DNA of 64,000 nt from OCS116 cluster bacterium AG-435-F03 (GTDB lineage Bacteria > Pseudomonadota > Alphaproteobacteria > MED-G09), in the NCBI GenBank assembly GCA_003212795.1, contig QCOV01000002.1, forward strand, positions 124,001 through 188,000, written 5' to 3'. The position numbers and the translations under genes were made by a program. Below the pieces are notes generated by a model. The model saw only the letters and a list, made by a program, of their open reading frames with translations, did no database searches and was not told where the DNA came from. Below, piece by piece: positions 20,223 through 31,811 of this stretch; the first letter of the stretch is position 1, and each line of letters starts with the position of its first letter.

Positions 20223-21422
20223 ATGAAGAAGATATTGTTAATTATAACTGGTGGTATTGCCTCATATAGAGCTCTTGATTTGATAAGAGAAATCAAAAGA
20301 TCAGGAGATGATGTGACTTGTGTAATGACAAAAAGTGCATGTGAGTTTGTTCAACCAATATCCTTTGCAACATTATCAAAAAATAAAGTCTATACAGAGC
20401 TTTTTGATTTAAACAATGAATCTGAAATAGGTCATATAAATTTATCTAGAGAATCTGATTTAATTGTAATTGTTCCTGCTACAGCAAATACCCTATATAA
20501 AATTGCTAATGGAGTTGCTGATGATTTAGCTAGCACTATTATGTTAGCCTCAAATAAACCTACATTAATAGCGCCTTCAATGAATGTAAAAATGTGGGAA
20601 AACCAAAATACAATTGCTAATGTTTTAAAACTTAAAGAACAAGGTATTCACTTTATAGGGCCTAACAAGGGTGAAATGGCATGCGGTGAAGTGGGCTATG
20701 GCAAAATGGCATCAGTTCAGGAAATCAAAAAGGAAATTGATTATCTTCTTAAGCCAGGTATCTTAACCGGAAAAAGGGCCTTAGTAACATCTGGACCGAC
20801 AATTGAACAAATCGACCCTGTCAGATTTATATCAAATAATTCTTCTGGTAAACAAGGGCATGCAATTGCAGATGCATTAAGAAGGCATGGAGCTGATACA
20901 AATCTAATCAGCGGACCTGTAAATATCAAAGATCCAGAAAATGTAAAAGTAACAAAAGTAAATTCTGCTGAGGAAATGCTGCATGAATGTAGGGAAAGCC
21001 TCCCAGTTAATATTGCTATATTTGCTGCTGCAGTTTCAGATTGGAGATGCTCAAATACTTCTAATATTAAGATAAAGAAGACCCCTGAGAATGATGAGTT
21101 AAATCTAAATCTTGAAAAAAATCAGGATATTTTAAAAGAGATAAGTACATTAAATAAGAATAGACCTGATCTAGTAATTGGCTTTTCTCTTGAAACGGAT
21201 AATCTTATTGAAACAGCAAAAGAAAAATTAAAGAATAAATCTTGCGATTGGATAGTTGCTAATGGTCATTATAATGGTAAAGAAAGTGTTTTTGATAGTG
21301 ATATGAATTCAGTGAAATTAGTTGAAAATGATAATCTTGAAGATTGGGGCTACCTAACAAAAAATGATGTAGCTGAAAAACTATGTATAAAGATTTCAAA
21401 ATTCTTTAATGAGGCTGCTTAG
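20223..21422 (+). CDS. coaBC: bifunctional phosphopantothenoylcysteine decarboxylase/synthetase
   Basis: 399 residues, two steps of CoA synthesis: CoaB joins cysteine to 4'-phosphopantothenate and CoaC decarboxylates the product. The N-terminal flavoprotein CoaC domain shows GGIASYRALDLIR, the catalytic His in IGHINLSRESD, the substrate motif PSMNVKMW and the active-site Cys in MACGEVGYGKM. The C-terminal CoaB domain shows TSGPTIEQIDPVRFISN, the dimer motif AAAVSDWR and the lysine region NIKIKK. GAGAG lies upstream. In many alphaproteobacteria dut follows; here the ThiF/MoeB gene follows directly, overlapping by one base. Confidence 0.96.
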   Translation: MKKILLIITGGIASYRALDLIREIKRSGDDVTCVMTKSACEFVQPISFATLSKNKVYTELFDLNNESEIGHINLSRESDLIVIVPATANTLYKIANGVADDLASTIMLASNKPTLIAPSMNVKMWENQNTIANVLKLKEQGIHFIGPNKGEMACGEVGYGKMASVQEIKKEIDYLLKPGILTGKRALVTSGPTIEQIDPVRFISNNSSGKQGHAIADALRRHGADTNLISGPVNIKDPENVKVTKVNSAEEMLHECRESLPVNIAIFAAAVSDWRCSNTSNIKIKKTPENDELNLNLEKNQDILKEISTLNKNRPDLVIGFSLETDNLIETAKEKLKNKSCDWIVANGHYNGKESVFDSDMNSVKLVENDNLEDWGYLTKNDVAEKLCIKISKFFNEAA

Positions 21423-22150
21423 TGGCAAATGATCATGATCTTGAAAAATATTCACGCCAAATAATTCTCAATGAAATAGGTCACGAGGGACAGGAAAAAA
21501 TTAAAAGAGTAAGTATACTTGTTATTGGCGCAGGTGGCTTAGGGTCTTCAGTTATACAATATTTAAGTGCAGCAGGTGTTGGAAAAATTGGTATTGTGGA
21601 TGACGATAAAGTTGAGCTTTCAAATCTAAATAGGCAATTAATTTACGCGGAAAATGATTTAGGGGAAAGTAAGGTAGATGCTGCTAAAAATTACATATCA
21701 AAATCAAATCCTTCCATAGAAATAGAAACTTATAAAATACGTATAAATGAAAAGAATTTGCCAGATATAATAGATGATTATGATTTTATTGCAGATTGTT
21801 CAGATAATATAGAAACCAGATTATCCATAAATGATACATGTATAAAATATAAAAAAACTTGGGTGATGGCTGCGGTTGGAGGCTTTTTTGGACAAATAGC
21901 TTCATTCCAATCAATTAAAAATAATACTTCAAATTCAACATATAGAGATCTCATGAAACACAAAATCTTTGATGAGGCAGGTTGTGATAATATAGGAACT
22001 ATTGGATCAGTTGTAGGTGCGGTCGGGGGAATGCAAGCAACAGAAATATTAAAACTCATAATTGGAAATAAAGAAAATTTAGTTAACAAAATTCTTATTT
22101 TTGATTTCATAACATTTCAGAGTAAGACACTAAGAATTAATTCGATATAA
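21422..22150 (+). CDS. moeB: ThiF/MoeB-family adenylyltransferase lacking the zinc cysteines
   Basis: 242 residues starting at GTG that overlaps the coaBC stop. It should adenylate the C-terminal Gly-Gly of a ubiquitin-like sulfur carrier (MoaD or ThiS). The nucleotide motif is GAGGLGSSVIQYL; the Arg finger region NLNRQLIY and the Asp in ADCSDNIETR are kept, as is a Cys in GCDNIGTIGSVVG at the usual catalytic position. The zinc-binding CxxC pair near YRCLFP is replaced by TYRDLMK and no C-terminal CxxC is seen. MoeB or ThiF cannot be separated from sequence alone, as no moaD or thiS is nearby. Confidence 0.85.
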   Translation: MANDHDLEKYSRQIILNEIGHEGQEKIKRVSILVIGAGGLGSSVIQYLSAAGVGKIGIVDDDKVELSNLNRQLIYAENDLGESKVDAAKNYISKSNPSIEIETYKIRINEKNLPDIIDDYDFIADCSDNIETRLSINDTCIKYKKTWVMAAVGGFFGQIASFQSIKNNTSNSTYRDLMKHKIFDEAGCDNIGTIGSVVGAVGGMQATEILKLIIGNKENLVNKILIFDFITFQSKTLRINSI

Positions 22151-22155
22151 ACAAA

Positions 22156-22644
22156 ATGAATAGCGAAATAAAATATAAAAAAATAAATTATTTACTCTCG
22201 TTATTTCTTTTATTATTTAATTTTTTATTTTCATTTCCTGTTTTTTCAGAAATAACATCTATTGAATGGTTATCATTAAAGTATGATAAAACCTATCTTC
22301 GATCTGGTCCATCAAGACAAAATAAGGTTCTATGGACTTATAAAAAAAAGGGTTTACCAATTAAGGTTATAAGAAAAAAAGGTGACTGGTATGAGGTAGA
22401 GATGCCTGAAAGAATTACAGGATGGATAAGCTCTACACAAATTTCATTTAAGAGAAGAGTACTCGTAATTTCAGATGAATTAATAGACATAAGAAGAAAA
22501 GAGCAAAGAACCTCAAAGGTAATTGCAAAAGTTGGAAAGAATGTAGTTGGTGAATTGATAGGTTGTCAAAAAACAATTTGCAAAATTGATTATTATAAGA
22601 TTGAAGGTTTTATCGAAAAAGAATTTTTGTGGGGAGTAGATTAA
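22156..22644 (+). CDS. exported bacterial SH3-domain protein
   Basis: 162 residues. Residues about 12-31 form a signal peptide (YLLSLFLLLFNFLFSFPVFS). The remainder is the alphaproteobacterial SH3-like family (DUF1058/SH3_4): a first SH3 repeat with YLRSGPSRQNKVLWTYKKKGLPIKVI and GDWYEVEMP...GWISSTQ, then a second repeat with DIRRKEQRTSKVIAKV and a CQKTICKIDYYKIEGFI segment that could hold a disulfide. Likely periplasmic, binding peptidoglycan or protein. It is the last gene of the ubiE-ubiB-coaBC-moeB run, 5 bases after moeB, and ends at a hairpin terminator. Confidence 0.88.
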   Translation: MNSEIKYKKINYLLSLFLLLFNFLFSFPVFSEITSIEWLSLKYDKTYLRSGPSRQNKVLWTYKKKGLPIKVIRKKGDWYEVEMPERITGWISSTQISFKRRVLVISDELIDIRRKEQRTSKVIAKVGKNVVGELIGCQKTICKIDYYKIEGFIEKEFLWGVD

Positions 22645-22676
22645 TTTGTGGAGCCAAATAATTGACTCCACAAATT
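22643..22676. terminator. hairpin between convergent SH3-protein and katG genes
   Basis: A perfect 11-base inverted repeat, AATTTGTGGAG (22643-22653) and CTCCACAAATT (22666-22676), with a 12-base loop. It begins within the stop codon of the SH3 gene and lies just after the end of katG on the other strand, so it can serve both directions. U-tracts after the stem are weak, so termination efficiency is uncertain. Confidence 0.65.
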
Positions 22677-22684
22677 TATTAAAA

Positions 22685-24826
<2,142 letters not shown>

Positions 24827-24851
24827 TTATTCTCCAAACATTTTTATTAAA

Positions 24852-25244
24852 TTAAACCTTAATTAAAATCTCAACTTTTTTTACATCGTCTTCTTTTATT
24901 GTCTTAGGTAATGATAAATCAATATCCTCAGGCGCAATATCGTAAAGTTTACGATCCTTGGTATCATATATATGAAAATGATCTGATGTGTTTGTATCAA
25001 ACCATGAACGGTCATCATCTATCATTACTTTTGAGATTAGGCCTTTTGCGTAAAAATCATTTAAGACATTATATATTGTACCAGCAGAAATTTTAACACC
25101 ACTCTCAGAACATTTTTTTTCAACAACATCTGCGGAAAAGTGCCAATTTTCTTGTCTAAACAATATATCAAAAATTGCAATTCTTTGCTTTGTGGGCCTT
25201 AAATTACTTTGTCTTAAAATATTTTTGATTTTTTCATAGGGCAT
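24852..25244 (-). CDS. irr: Fur-family iron response regulator Irr
   Basis: 130 residues. The winged-helix domain (LRPTKQRIAIFDILF, SAGTIYNVLNDFYAKGLI) and WFDTNTSDHFHIYD match alphaproteobacterial Irr, a regulator degraded or inactivated on heme binding that represses iron-using genes under iron limitation. The HxH heme/metal motif is His89-Phe-His91; the N-terminal Cys-Pro heme motif of Bradyrhizobium Irr is absent, as in many other Irr proteins. Placement beside fabA-fabB-fabI is a known alphaproteobacterial synteny and supports Irr over PerR. katG follows in the same operon. AAAGG lies about 10 bases before the ATG. Confidence 0.9.
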   Translation of the reverse strand: MPYEKIKNILRQSNLRPTKQRIAIFDILFRQENWHFSADVVEKKCSESGVKISAGTIYNVLNDFYAKGLISKVMIDDDRSWFDTNTSDHFHIYDTKDRKLYDIAPEDIDLSLPKTIKEDDVKKVEILIKV

Positions 25245-25265
25245 AATTTTTTTTACCTTTTTTAT

Positions 25266-25286
25266 AGTTTAGAGTCAATTTAAAGT
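25266..25286. promoter_or_regulatory. candidate Fur-family operator in irr-fabA spacer
   Basis: A 21-base imperfect dyad centred on C25276: left arm AGTTTAGAGT (25266-25275), right arm AATTTAAAGT (25277-25286), with seven of ten arm positions matching. The size is near that of Fur-family sites. It lies 22 bases upstream of irr and 66 upstream of the chosen fabA start, so it could serve both directions. No experimental motif match is claimed. Confidence 0.3.
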
Positions 25287-25351
25287 AGAAAAAAAATCTT
25301 TTTCTTACTAAGCAACAATTAATGTGATAAATGACTGAAGTTAGGAATAAA

Positions 25352-25852
25352 ATGAAACAAAAAAATAACTATAACTATGAAGATCTTTTAACTTGCGCAA
25401 AAGGTGAATTATTTGGACCAGGTAATGCACAATTACCAATGCCGCCTATGCTCATGTTTGAAAAAATAACTAATATATCATCAAATGGTGGTACAAATGA
25501 TAAAGGTGTTATACAGGCCGAAATGGCTATAAAACCAGATTTATGGTTTTTTGATTGTCATTTTATTGATGATCCTGTCATGCCTGGTTGCTTAGGTTTA
25601 GATGCGATGTGGCAATTACTTGGATTCTACCTAGGTTGGCTTGGTGAAAAAGGAAGAGGAAGAGCAATTTCAGTTGGAAATGTAAAGTTTTCAGGAATGA
25701 TATTACCCCAAACAAAAAAATTAGAATATACTATTAACTTGAAAAGGGTCTTAACAAGTAAATTAGTTCTAGGAATTGCTGATGGCTTGTTATCAGCAGA
25801 TGGTGAATTAATATATGAAGCAAGCGATCTAAGAGTGGCATTGTTTTCATAA
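25352..25852 (+). CDS. fabA: 3-hydroxydecanoyl-ACP dehydratase/isomerase FabA
   Basis: 166 residues from the ATG at 25352, chosen because AGGA stands 6 bases upstream and because numbering then puts the catalytic pair at His70 ([12 protein letters not shown]) and Asp84 (LDAMWQ), as in E. coli FabA. An ATG at 25331 would add seven residues but lacks a ribosome site. FabA dehydrates 3-hydroxydecanoyl-ACP and isomerises the double bond, starting anaerobic-type unsaturated fatty-acid synthesis. Family motifs are [12 protein letters not shown] and GNVKFSGMI. First gene of fabA-fabB-fabI, divergent from irr. Confidence 0.97.
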   Translation: MKQKNNYNYEDLLTCAKGELFGPGNAQLPMPPMLMFEKITNISSNGGTNDKGVIQAEMAIKPDLWFFDCHFIDDPVMPGCLGLDAMWQLLGFYLGWLGEKGRGRAISVGNVKFSGMILPQTKKLEYTINLKRVLTSKLVLGIADGLLSADGELIYEASDLRVALFS

Positions 25853-25868
25853 CAAAGAGGGATAAAAT

Positions 25869-27086
25869 ATGCGACGTGTAGCTGTAACAGGTATGGGAAT
25901 TGTTTCATGTATTGGAAATAATACTCAGGAAGTACTCTCAAACCTTAGAGAGGGAAAGTCAGGAATATCTAAATCTGAAGAACATGTTAATTTAGGTTTC
26001 AGAAGCCAAATTTATGGTAAACCAGATCTTGATCCTGAAGATTATTTGGATAAAAAAGTCAGAAGATTTATGGGTATGGGAGCTGCATGGAATTATATTT
26101 CTATGCAACAGGCGATAGAGGACTCTGGTTTAGAGGAAAATGATGTTATTAATGAGAAGACAGGTATAATAATGGGTTCAGGTGGCCCTTCAACAAAAAC
26201 GCTTGTTGAATCAGCAGATATAACCAGAGAAAAGGGTCCAAAAAGAGTAGGTCCTTTTGCTGTTCCAAAAGCAATGTCATCAACAAACTCAGCAACTTTA
26301 GCTACACCTTTTGGTATAAAAGGTATCAATTATTCTATTTCCTCCGCTTGCGCAACCTCTTCCCATTGTATTGGCAATGCTTATGAACTTATTCAATTTG
26401 GTAAACAAGACACAATGTTTGCAGGTGGTGGTGAAGAGCTTAATTGGGCTCTATCAGTTTTGTTTGATGCTATGGGAGCAATGTCTTCAAAATACAATGA
26501 CAAACCTGCTACTTCAAGTAGAGCTTACGATAAGGATAGAGACGGCTTTGTAATTGCCGGTGGAGCAGGAGTTCTTGTTCTTGAAGAAATGGAAAAAGCC
26601 AAAGCAAGGGGAGCAAAAATTTATGCTGAAATTATTGGCTATGGAGCAACATCTGATGGGCATGATATGGTTCAACCTTCTGGAGAGGGGGCTGTAAGAT
26701 GCATGAAAATGTCAATGGAAAATATTGGTTGTGAAATTGATTATATTAATCCACATGCAACATCAACGCCTATTGGAGATGAAAAAGAGGTTGAAGCCAT
26801 AAGAGAGACATTTGGAAACAAAATTCCAAATATAAGCGCCACAAAATCTTTAACTGGTCATAGTCTTGGTGCAGCTGGTGTTCAAGAAGCTATCTATTCT
26901 ATACTAATGATGCAAAATGATTTTATTGCAAAATCTGCCAACATTGAAAATATTGATCCTAAGTTTGAGGACCTACCTATTAATAAAGAGAGAATTGATA
27001 ATGCAAATATAGGATGTTTATTATCCAACAGTTTTGGATTTGGCGGAACTAATGCTTCATTAGTCTTTAAGAATCCAAATTTATAA
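25869..27086 (+). CDS. fabB: beta-ketoacyl-ACP synthase I FabB
   Basis: 405 residues. The thiolase-fold condensing enzyme elongates the cis-unsaturated acyl-ACP made by FabA. Active-site residues are Cys161 ([12 protein letters not shown]), His296 ([11 protein letters not shown]), Lys326 and His331 ([12 protein letters not shown]), within two residues of E. coli FabB numbering. The C-terminal [13 protein letters not shown] glycine loop is intact. AGAGGG lies 8 bases before the ATG, 16 bases after fabA. It pairs with fabA for membrane unsaturation. Confidence 0.97.
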   Translation: MRRVAVTGMGIVSCIGNNTQEVLSNLREGKSGISKSEEHVNLGFRSQIYGKPDLDPEDYLDKKVRRFMGMGAAWNYISMQQAIEDSGLEENDVINEKTGIIMGSGGPSTKTLVESADITREKGPKRVGPFAVPKAMSSTNSATLATPFGIKGINYSISSACATSSHCIGNAYELIQFGKQDTMFAGGGEELNWALSVLFDAMGAMSSKYNDKPATSSRAYDKDRDGFVIAGGAGVLVLEEMEKAKARGAKIYAEIIGYGATSDGHDMVQPSGEGAVRCMKMSMENIGCEIDYINPHATSTPIGDEKEVEAIRETFGNKIPNISATKSLTGHSLGAAGVQEAIYSILMMQNDFIAKSANIENIDPKFEDLPINKERIDNANIGCLLSNSFGFGGTNASLVFKNPNL

Positions 27087-27106
27087 ATAATAGAAATTTA
27101 ATAGCT

Positions 27107-27904
27107 ATGAATGACCAAATAATGAAAGGTAAAAGGGGATTAATAATGGGAGTGGCAAATGACCATTCTTTAGCCTGGGGTATAGCAAATAAACTTCATC
27201 AAAATGGTGCTGATCTAGCTTTCACATACCAGGGAGAAACCTTTAAAAAGAGAGTTGAACCTCTGGCAGATTCAATTAATTGCATAGATAATTTAATTGA
27301 TTGTGATGTTTTAAACGAAACTGAATTAATCGATGCTTATGATTTTATTAAAGATAAATGGGGTAAAATAGATTTTATCGTCCATTCTATTGCCCATTCA
27401 GATAAGAATGAGCTTAATGGAAAATATATTAATACATCTCGAGAAAATTTTCTTAACACTCTTGAAATTTCTTGTTTTTCATTAACTAATATTACTAAAA
27501 TTTTTGAACCTATAATTAATGATAATGGTTCAATTCTAACATTAACTTATGGTGGCTCTGAAAGAGTAATACCAAATTATAATGTTATGGGTGTTGCTAA
27601 AGCTGCGTTAGAGTCATCAGTCCGATATCTTGCGGTAGATTTAGGGGGGAGAGGGATAAGGATAAATGCATTATCAGCCGGCATGATGAGGACACTTGCC
27701 GGTTCAGCAGTTAAAAATGCCAGAAGTATGTTTAAATTTGCTGAAAAGCATAAACCATTAAAAGATATTCCTCTTAATTTGGATGATATTGGTTCATCTG
27801 GTCTTTATTTAATATCTGATCTTTCAAGAGGAGTAACGGGTGAAATACATTATGTAGATCAAGGCTACAATGTTATTGGAATGCCAAAGACTGACGATCT
27901 TTAA
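27107..27904 (+). CDS. fabI: enoyl-ACP reductase FabI
   Basis: 265 residues, short-chain dehydrogenase fold using NAD(P)H to reduce trans-2-enoyl-ACP. The nucleotide loop is [13 protein letters not shown]; the catalytic set is Tyr148, Tyr158 and Lys165 in the FabI-type Y-x6-K arrangement ([12 protein letters not shown]); [13 protein letters not shown] follows. Third gene of the fabA-fabB-fabI unit, 20 bases after fabB. Its stop codon overlaps the end of convergent pnp by four bases, so no terminator is visible between them. Confidence 0.96.
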   Translation: MNDQIMKGKRGLIMGVANDHSLAWGIANKLHQNGADLAFTYQGETFKKRVEPLADSINCIDNLIDCDVLNETELIDAYDFIKDKWGKIDFIVHSIAHSDKNELNGKYINTSRENFLNTLEISCFSLTNITKIFEPIINDNGSILTLTYGGSERVIPNYNVMGVAKAALESSVRYLAVDLGGRGIRINALSAGMMRTLAGSAVKNARSMFKFAEKHKPLKDIPLNLDDIGSSGLYLISDLSRGVTGEIHYVDQGYNVIGMPKTDDL

Positions 27905-30126
27905 GAATCTTCTTTTTCAATATCACTATTCTCTTTTTTGTCTTCTTTTTTATTCTCTTTTTTATCTTCTTTTTTATCTTCTTTTTTATTCTCTTTTTTG
28001 TCTTCTTTTTTATTCTCGCTAACTGATTCTTTTCCTGTTTTTTGATCAATATTCTTCATAGATAATTTCACTTTTCCTCGATCAAAACCAACAAATTTAA
28101 CTTTTACTATATCGCCTTCACTAACGACATCTGTAACTTTATTAACTCTTTCAGTAGACAATTGTGAAATATGAACAAGACCATCCTTCTTTCCAAAAAA
28201 GTTAACAAAAGCTCCAAAGTCCATAATTTTTACAACTTTTCCTTCGTAAATTGTTCCAACTTCTGGCTCAGCAACAATTGAATTAATCATTTCTAAGGCT
28301 TTTTCTATGGCCTCAGCATTATTTGAGGCAATTTTAACAATGCCATCATCATTAATATCTACTTTAGCTCCGCTCTCTTCGACAATTTCTCTTATGACTT
28401 TTCCACCTGCACCAATTACTTCTCTAATTTTATCTGTAGGAACATTTATTGTTTCAATTCTTGGGGCATTGGAATTGACAGTATCTCTGGCCTTATCAAG
28501 AGCCTTGGCCATCTCTTCCAGAATATGAATTCTTCCATTTTTCGCCTGCGATAAAGCAGTTTCCATAATATCTTTGGTGATGCCAGTAATTTTAATATCC
28601 ATTTGCAAAGAAGTGATCCCATCATTTGTTCCAGCAACTTTGAAATCCATATCTCCAAGATGATCTTCATCTCCAAGAATATCAGATAAAACAGCAACTC
28701 TATCATCTTCTTTAATTAAACCCATAGCTATACCAGCCACTGGTTTAGATAGCGGTATTCCTGCATCCATCATAGACAGAGAAGACCCACAAACAGTAGC
28801 CATAGAAGATGATCCATTTGATTCAGTTATTTCAGAAACAAGTCTAATTGTATAAGGGAAGTCATCGTATTCCGGCATCACTGCCTGAAGAGCTCTCCAT
28901 GCTAATTTACCGTGACCTATCTCTCTTCTCCCAGTAAAACCAGTTCTTCCAGTTTCACCAACTGAATAAGGAGGAAAATTATAATGAAGCATAAATCGTT
29001 CTTTATAAGTTTCATCTAAACCATCAACAAATTTTTCATCATCTCCTGTTCCAAGAGTTGTAACTACTAGCGCCTGAGTTTCACCTCTTGTAAAAAGAGC
29101 TGAACCATGAGTAAGAGGTAAAACGCTAACATCAGATTGAATAGGTCTAACAGTTTCTAAATCACGACCATCAATTCTTTCTCCAGTATCTAAAATATTG
29201 TTTCTAACAATATTTTTTTCGATTGTCTTAAATGCTGATGATATTGTTGATTCGTTATAATCTTCATCCTCATCATCATCCGAAACTAATTCAGATATAA
29301 GATTTTTCTTTATTTCTGCAATCTTTTCAGTTCTTTTTTGTTTATCTGCTTCCTTATAGGCTTCTGATAAATCATCTTTGATAGCTGAGCTAACTTTATT
29401 CTCAATATCGGATATATCTTTTTTTTCAAAATCTCTTGGTTCTTTCGCAGCTTTCTCAGCTAAACTAATTATAGCATCAATAACTTGAGAAAAATTATCT
29501 TGCCCGAAGGTAACAGCTCCAAGCATTTGTTCTTCTGATAATTCCTTAGCCTCAGATTCTACCATCAAAACAGCATCTTTTGTTCCAGCAACAACGAGAT
29601 CAAGTGCAGAAGTCTCCATTTCTTCCTTTGTAGGGTTCAATATAAAATCACCATCTTTAAAACCTACCCGGGCTGCACCAATTGGTCCCATGAAAGGAAC
29701 ACCTGATAATGTTAGAGCAGCTGAGCATGCTATTAATGAAACAATATCTGGATCGTTTTCATTATCATAGCTTATCACTGTGGCAATAACTTGTGTTTCA
29801 CACTTAAAACCATCAGCAAATAAAGGTCTTATAGGTCTATCAATTAATCTTGAAACTAATGTTTCTTTTTCTGAAGGCCTTCCCTCTCTCTTAAAAAAAC
29901 CACCAGGTATTTTTCCTGCTGCATAAGCTTTTTCTTGATAATTTACTGTCAAAGGAAAGAAGTCTAAACCTTTCTTTTCTTCTCTGTCAGCAACAACTGT
30001 TGCCAAAACCGATGTTCCGCCATATGTTGCTATAACTGAACCATGTGCTTGTCTAGCAACCCTTCCAGTTTCAATTGTTAATTTTTTCCCACCCCATTCT
30101 AAAACTTCATTTTGAATATCAAACAT
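27901..30126 (-). CDS. pnp: polyribonucleotide nucleotidyltransferase (PNPase)
   Basis: 741 residues, 3'-5' phosphorolytic exoribonuclease of mRNA decay. Two RNase PH-like domains (first with [22 protein letters not shown]; second with [30 protein letters not shown] and [15 protein letters not shown]) are followed by a KH domain ([23 protein letters not shown]) and an S1 domain ([22 protein letters not shown]). The last about 45 residues form a charged tail with seven KKE[D/N] units. Usual length is about 700, so the tail is an extension. Last gene of rimP-nusA-infB-rbfA-truB-rpsO-pnp. Confidence 0.98.
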   Translation of the reverse strand: MFDIQNEVLEWGGKKLTIETGRVARQAHGSVIATYGGTSVLATVVADREEKKGLDFFPLTVNYQEKAYAAGKIPGGFFKREGRPSEKETLVSRLIDRPIRPLFADGFKCETQVIATVISYDNENDPDIVSLIACSAALTLSGVPFMGPIGAARVGFKDGDFILNPTKEEMETSALDLVVAGTKDAVLMVESEAKELSEEQMLGAVTFGQDNFSQVIDAIISLAEKAAKEPRDFEKKDISDIENKVSSAIKDDLSEAYKEADKQKRTEKIAEIKKNLISELVSDDDEDEDYNESTISSAFKTIEKNIVRNNILDTGERIDGRDLETVRPIQSDVSVLPLTHGSALFTRGETQALVVTTLGTGDDEKFVDGLDETYKERFMLHYNFPPYSVGETGRTGFTGRREIGHGKLAWRALQAVMPEYDDFPYTIRLVSEITESNGSSSMATVCGSSLSMMDAGIPLSKPVAGIAMGLIKEDDRVAVLSDILGDEDHLGDMDFKVAGTNDGITSLQMDIKITGITKDIMETALSQAKNGRIHILEEMAKALDKARDTVNSNAPRIETINVPTDKIREVIGAGGKVIREIVEESGAKVDINDDGIVKIASNNAEAIEKALEMINSIVAEPEVGTIYEGKVVKIMDFGAFVNFFGKKDGLVHISQLSTERVNKVTDVVSEGDIVKVKFVGFDRGKVKLSMKNIDQKTGKESVSENKKEDKKENKKEDKKEDKKENKKEDKKENSDIEKEDS
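27928..28011 (-). repeat. in-frame 12-base tandem repeat encoding KKE[D/N] x7 in pnp tail
   Basis: Seven head-to-tail 12-base units, each encoding Lys-Lys-Glu-Asp or Lys-Lys-Glu-Asn, in the C-terminal extension of PNPase. On the plus strand it is pyrimidine-rich (TTCTTTTTT-type units). Slippage could change the unit number without shifting the frame. Confidence 0.9.
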
Positions 30127-30187
30127 TTTATTACATACTTCCTATATTGATTTTGATAGATTTAAATTTTGTAGACTTAAGAATAAA

Positions 30188-30460
30188 TTATCTTCTTAAC
30201 CCAAGACGCTTAATAAGATCTTCATATCGAGACTCATTTCTAGATTTTATATAGTCTAAAACTTTTCTTCTTTGATTAACTAGCTTTAATAAGCCTTGTC
30301 TTGAATGATTATCTTTTTTGTGATCTTTAAAGTGCTCAGTAAGATTTTTAATTCTTTCTGTCAAAACAGCTACTTGAACTTCTGGCGATCCAGTGTCGCC
30401 TTCAACAGTAGCAAAATCCTTAATAATTTCCTTTTTTCTATCTGCATTAATCGACATCAA
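30188..30460 (-). CDS. rpsO: 30S ribosomal protein S15
   Basis: 90 residues, primary 16S rRNA-binding protein of the platform. Motifs are [36 protein letters not shown] and [13 protein letters not shown]. The ATG overlaps the truB stop by four bases. rpsO before pnp is widely conserved and S15 mRNA is often self-regulated, but no leader structure is separable here because truB abuts. Confidence 0.98.
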   Translation of the reverse strand: MMSINADRKKEIIKDFATVEGDTGSPEVQVAVLTERIKNLTEHFKDHKKDNHSRQGLLKLVNQRRKVLDYIKSRNESRYEDLIKRLGLRR

Positions 30461-31419
30461 ATACTCCTTAAATTAAAAATTTCCTCAGAAAAAACTTTCT
30501 TAGGTTTGAAAGAATTTTCACCAACAGTGGCAAGTCCTATGGGTCTTTTATCTTTCAATAAGAGAACCTCACTTCCCAGCTTGGAATTTTTATGTAAGTA
30601 ATCATTAAAAAATGATTGACCTTGTTGAATTCTCTTTGCCTCTTTATTACTTATAAGTAACGCCGGGATGTCGTCCAGCACTTCACTTAAAGGAATAAGA
30701 AGATCTCCTCCAACCATTCCAGCTGGCGCACTATGCACTAATTTTTCAATCGTTTCTAGTGAAAAAGTATTTTCTAATGAAAAAGGTCCTAATTCATACC
30801 TTTCAAGACTACTAATTACCCCTAAAACACCTAGTTTCTCACATATATCTCTTACTAATGACCTTATATAGAAACCTTTTCCGACAGTAGTTAAAAATTC
30901 AGTTTTATTATTTTTATGGTCTAACAGGGTAATGTCATATAATTTTACTTTCTTTTCATTGATAGCAAAATCAATACCTTTTCTAACAAGATTATATGCT
31001 CTTTTACCATCAACCTTAACAGCAGAATATTTTGGTGGTCTTTGAAAAATTTCACCTTCGAAATTATTTAATATTTTTTTAATATTATTTTCTGTTGGGA
31101 CAAAATTATTTTCTTCAATTATTTCAGCTTCAAGATCATGACTCAAAGTCTTAACGCCCCATAAAATGGTAAATCTATATTTCTTCTTTGATGAAACTAA
31201 ATAAGGAATTGTCTTAGTAGCATTCCCAAAAGCAATTGGTAAAATTCCTGTTGCTAAAGGGTCTAATGTACCTGCATGGCCAACTTTATTTAAGGAAAAA
31301 ATTTTCTTTAATCTTCTAACAACATCAAATGAACTCAAATTCATCGGTTTGTTTACACAAATCCAACCACTAGAAAAAAAATTATTATTTGATTTTATCT
31401 TACTAACTGATTGTATCAT
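30457..31419 (-). CDS. truB: tRNA pseudouridine-55 synthase TruB
   Basis: 320 residues, makes pseudouridine 55 in the T-loop of tRNAs. The catalytic Asp lies in [20 protein letters not shown]; other motifs are [19 protein letters not shown] and [16 protein letters not shown]. The N-terminal [18 protein letters not shown] is typical. The gene overlaps rbfA by 17 bases upstream and rpsO by four downstream. Length is a little above the common 300. Confidence 0.96.
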   Translation of the reverse strand: MIQSVSKIKSNNNFFSSGWICVNKPMNLSSFDVVRRLKKIFSLNKVGHAGTLDPLATGILPIAFGNATKTIPYLVSSKKKYRFTILWGVKTLSHDLEAEIIEENNFVPTENNIKKILNNFEGEIFQRPPKYSAVKVDGKRAYNLVRKGIDFAINEKKVKLYDITLLDHKNNKTEFLTTVGKGFYIRSLVRDICEKLGVLGVISSLERYELGPFSLENTFSLETIEKLVHSAPAGMVGGDLLIPLSEVLDDIPALLISNKEAKRIQQGQSFFNDYLHKNSKLGSEVLLLKDKRPIGLATVGENSFKPKKVFSEEIFNLRSI

Positions 31420-31798
31420 TTTGTACTTTTTCAGAAGAAAATAATTCGTCTAATCTTTTAACCTCATTAATAGTTTCATCAAAAAAAAATGATATTTCTG
31501 GAGCGTATTTTAATTTAACTTTATCAACGATTTTTTTTCTTATTATCTTTTTGGATATATTAAATTCATTAATCACACTATCCGTTTTTTTGACATCAGA
31601 AGGAACAACATAAAATTTTGCGTTTCTGAGATCAGGAGATACATCAACATGAGTAATGGTGATTAAAAGATTATCTAATTTTGGGTTTTTACTTTCACCT
31701 CTTAATAAAATTTCATTAAGCGCCGATTTTAAAAGTTCTTGGACTCTTAATTGCCTTTGGGAAGGTTCTTTTTGACGAATAGAATGTTTTTTTTTCAT
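31403..31798 (-). CDS. rbfA: ribosome-binding factor A
   Basis: 131 residues from the ATG at 31796-31798, picked because RbfA normally begins close to the RQLRVQELLKSAL helix and because it leaves 13 bases after the infB stop. A longer frame from 31852 would overlap infB by 41 bases and add 18 basic residues. RbfA is a single KH-like cold-shock factor acting in late 30S maturation at the 16S 5' end. Motifs are ITHVDVSPDLRNAKFYV and KYAPEISFFFDET. Confidence 0.94.
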   Translation of the reverse strand: MKKKHSIRQKEPSQRQLRVQELLKSALNEILLRGESKNPKLDNLLITITHVDVSPDLRNAKFYVVPSDVKKTDSVINEFNISKKIIRKKIVDKVKLKYAPEISFFFDETINEVKRLDELFSSEKVQNDTIS

Positions 31799-31811
31799 TT
31801 TTCTAATAAAA

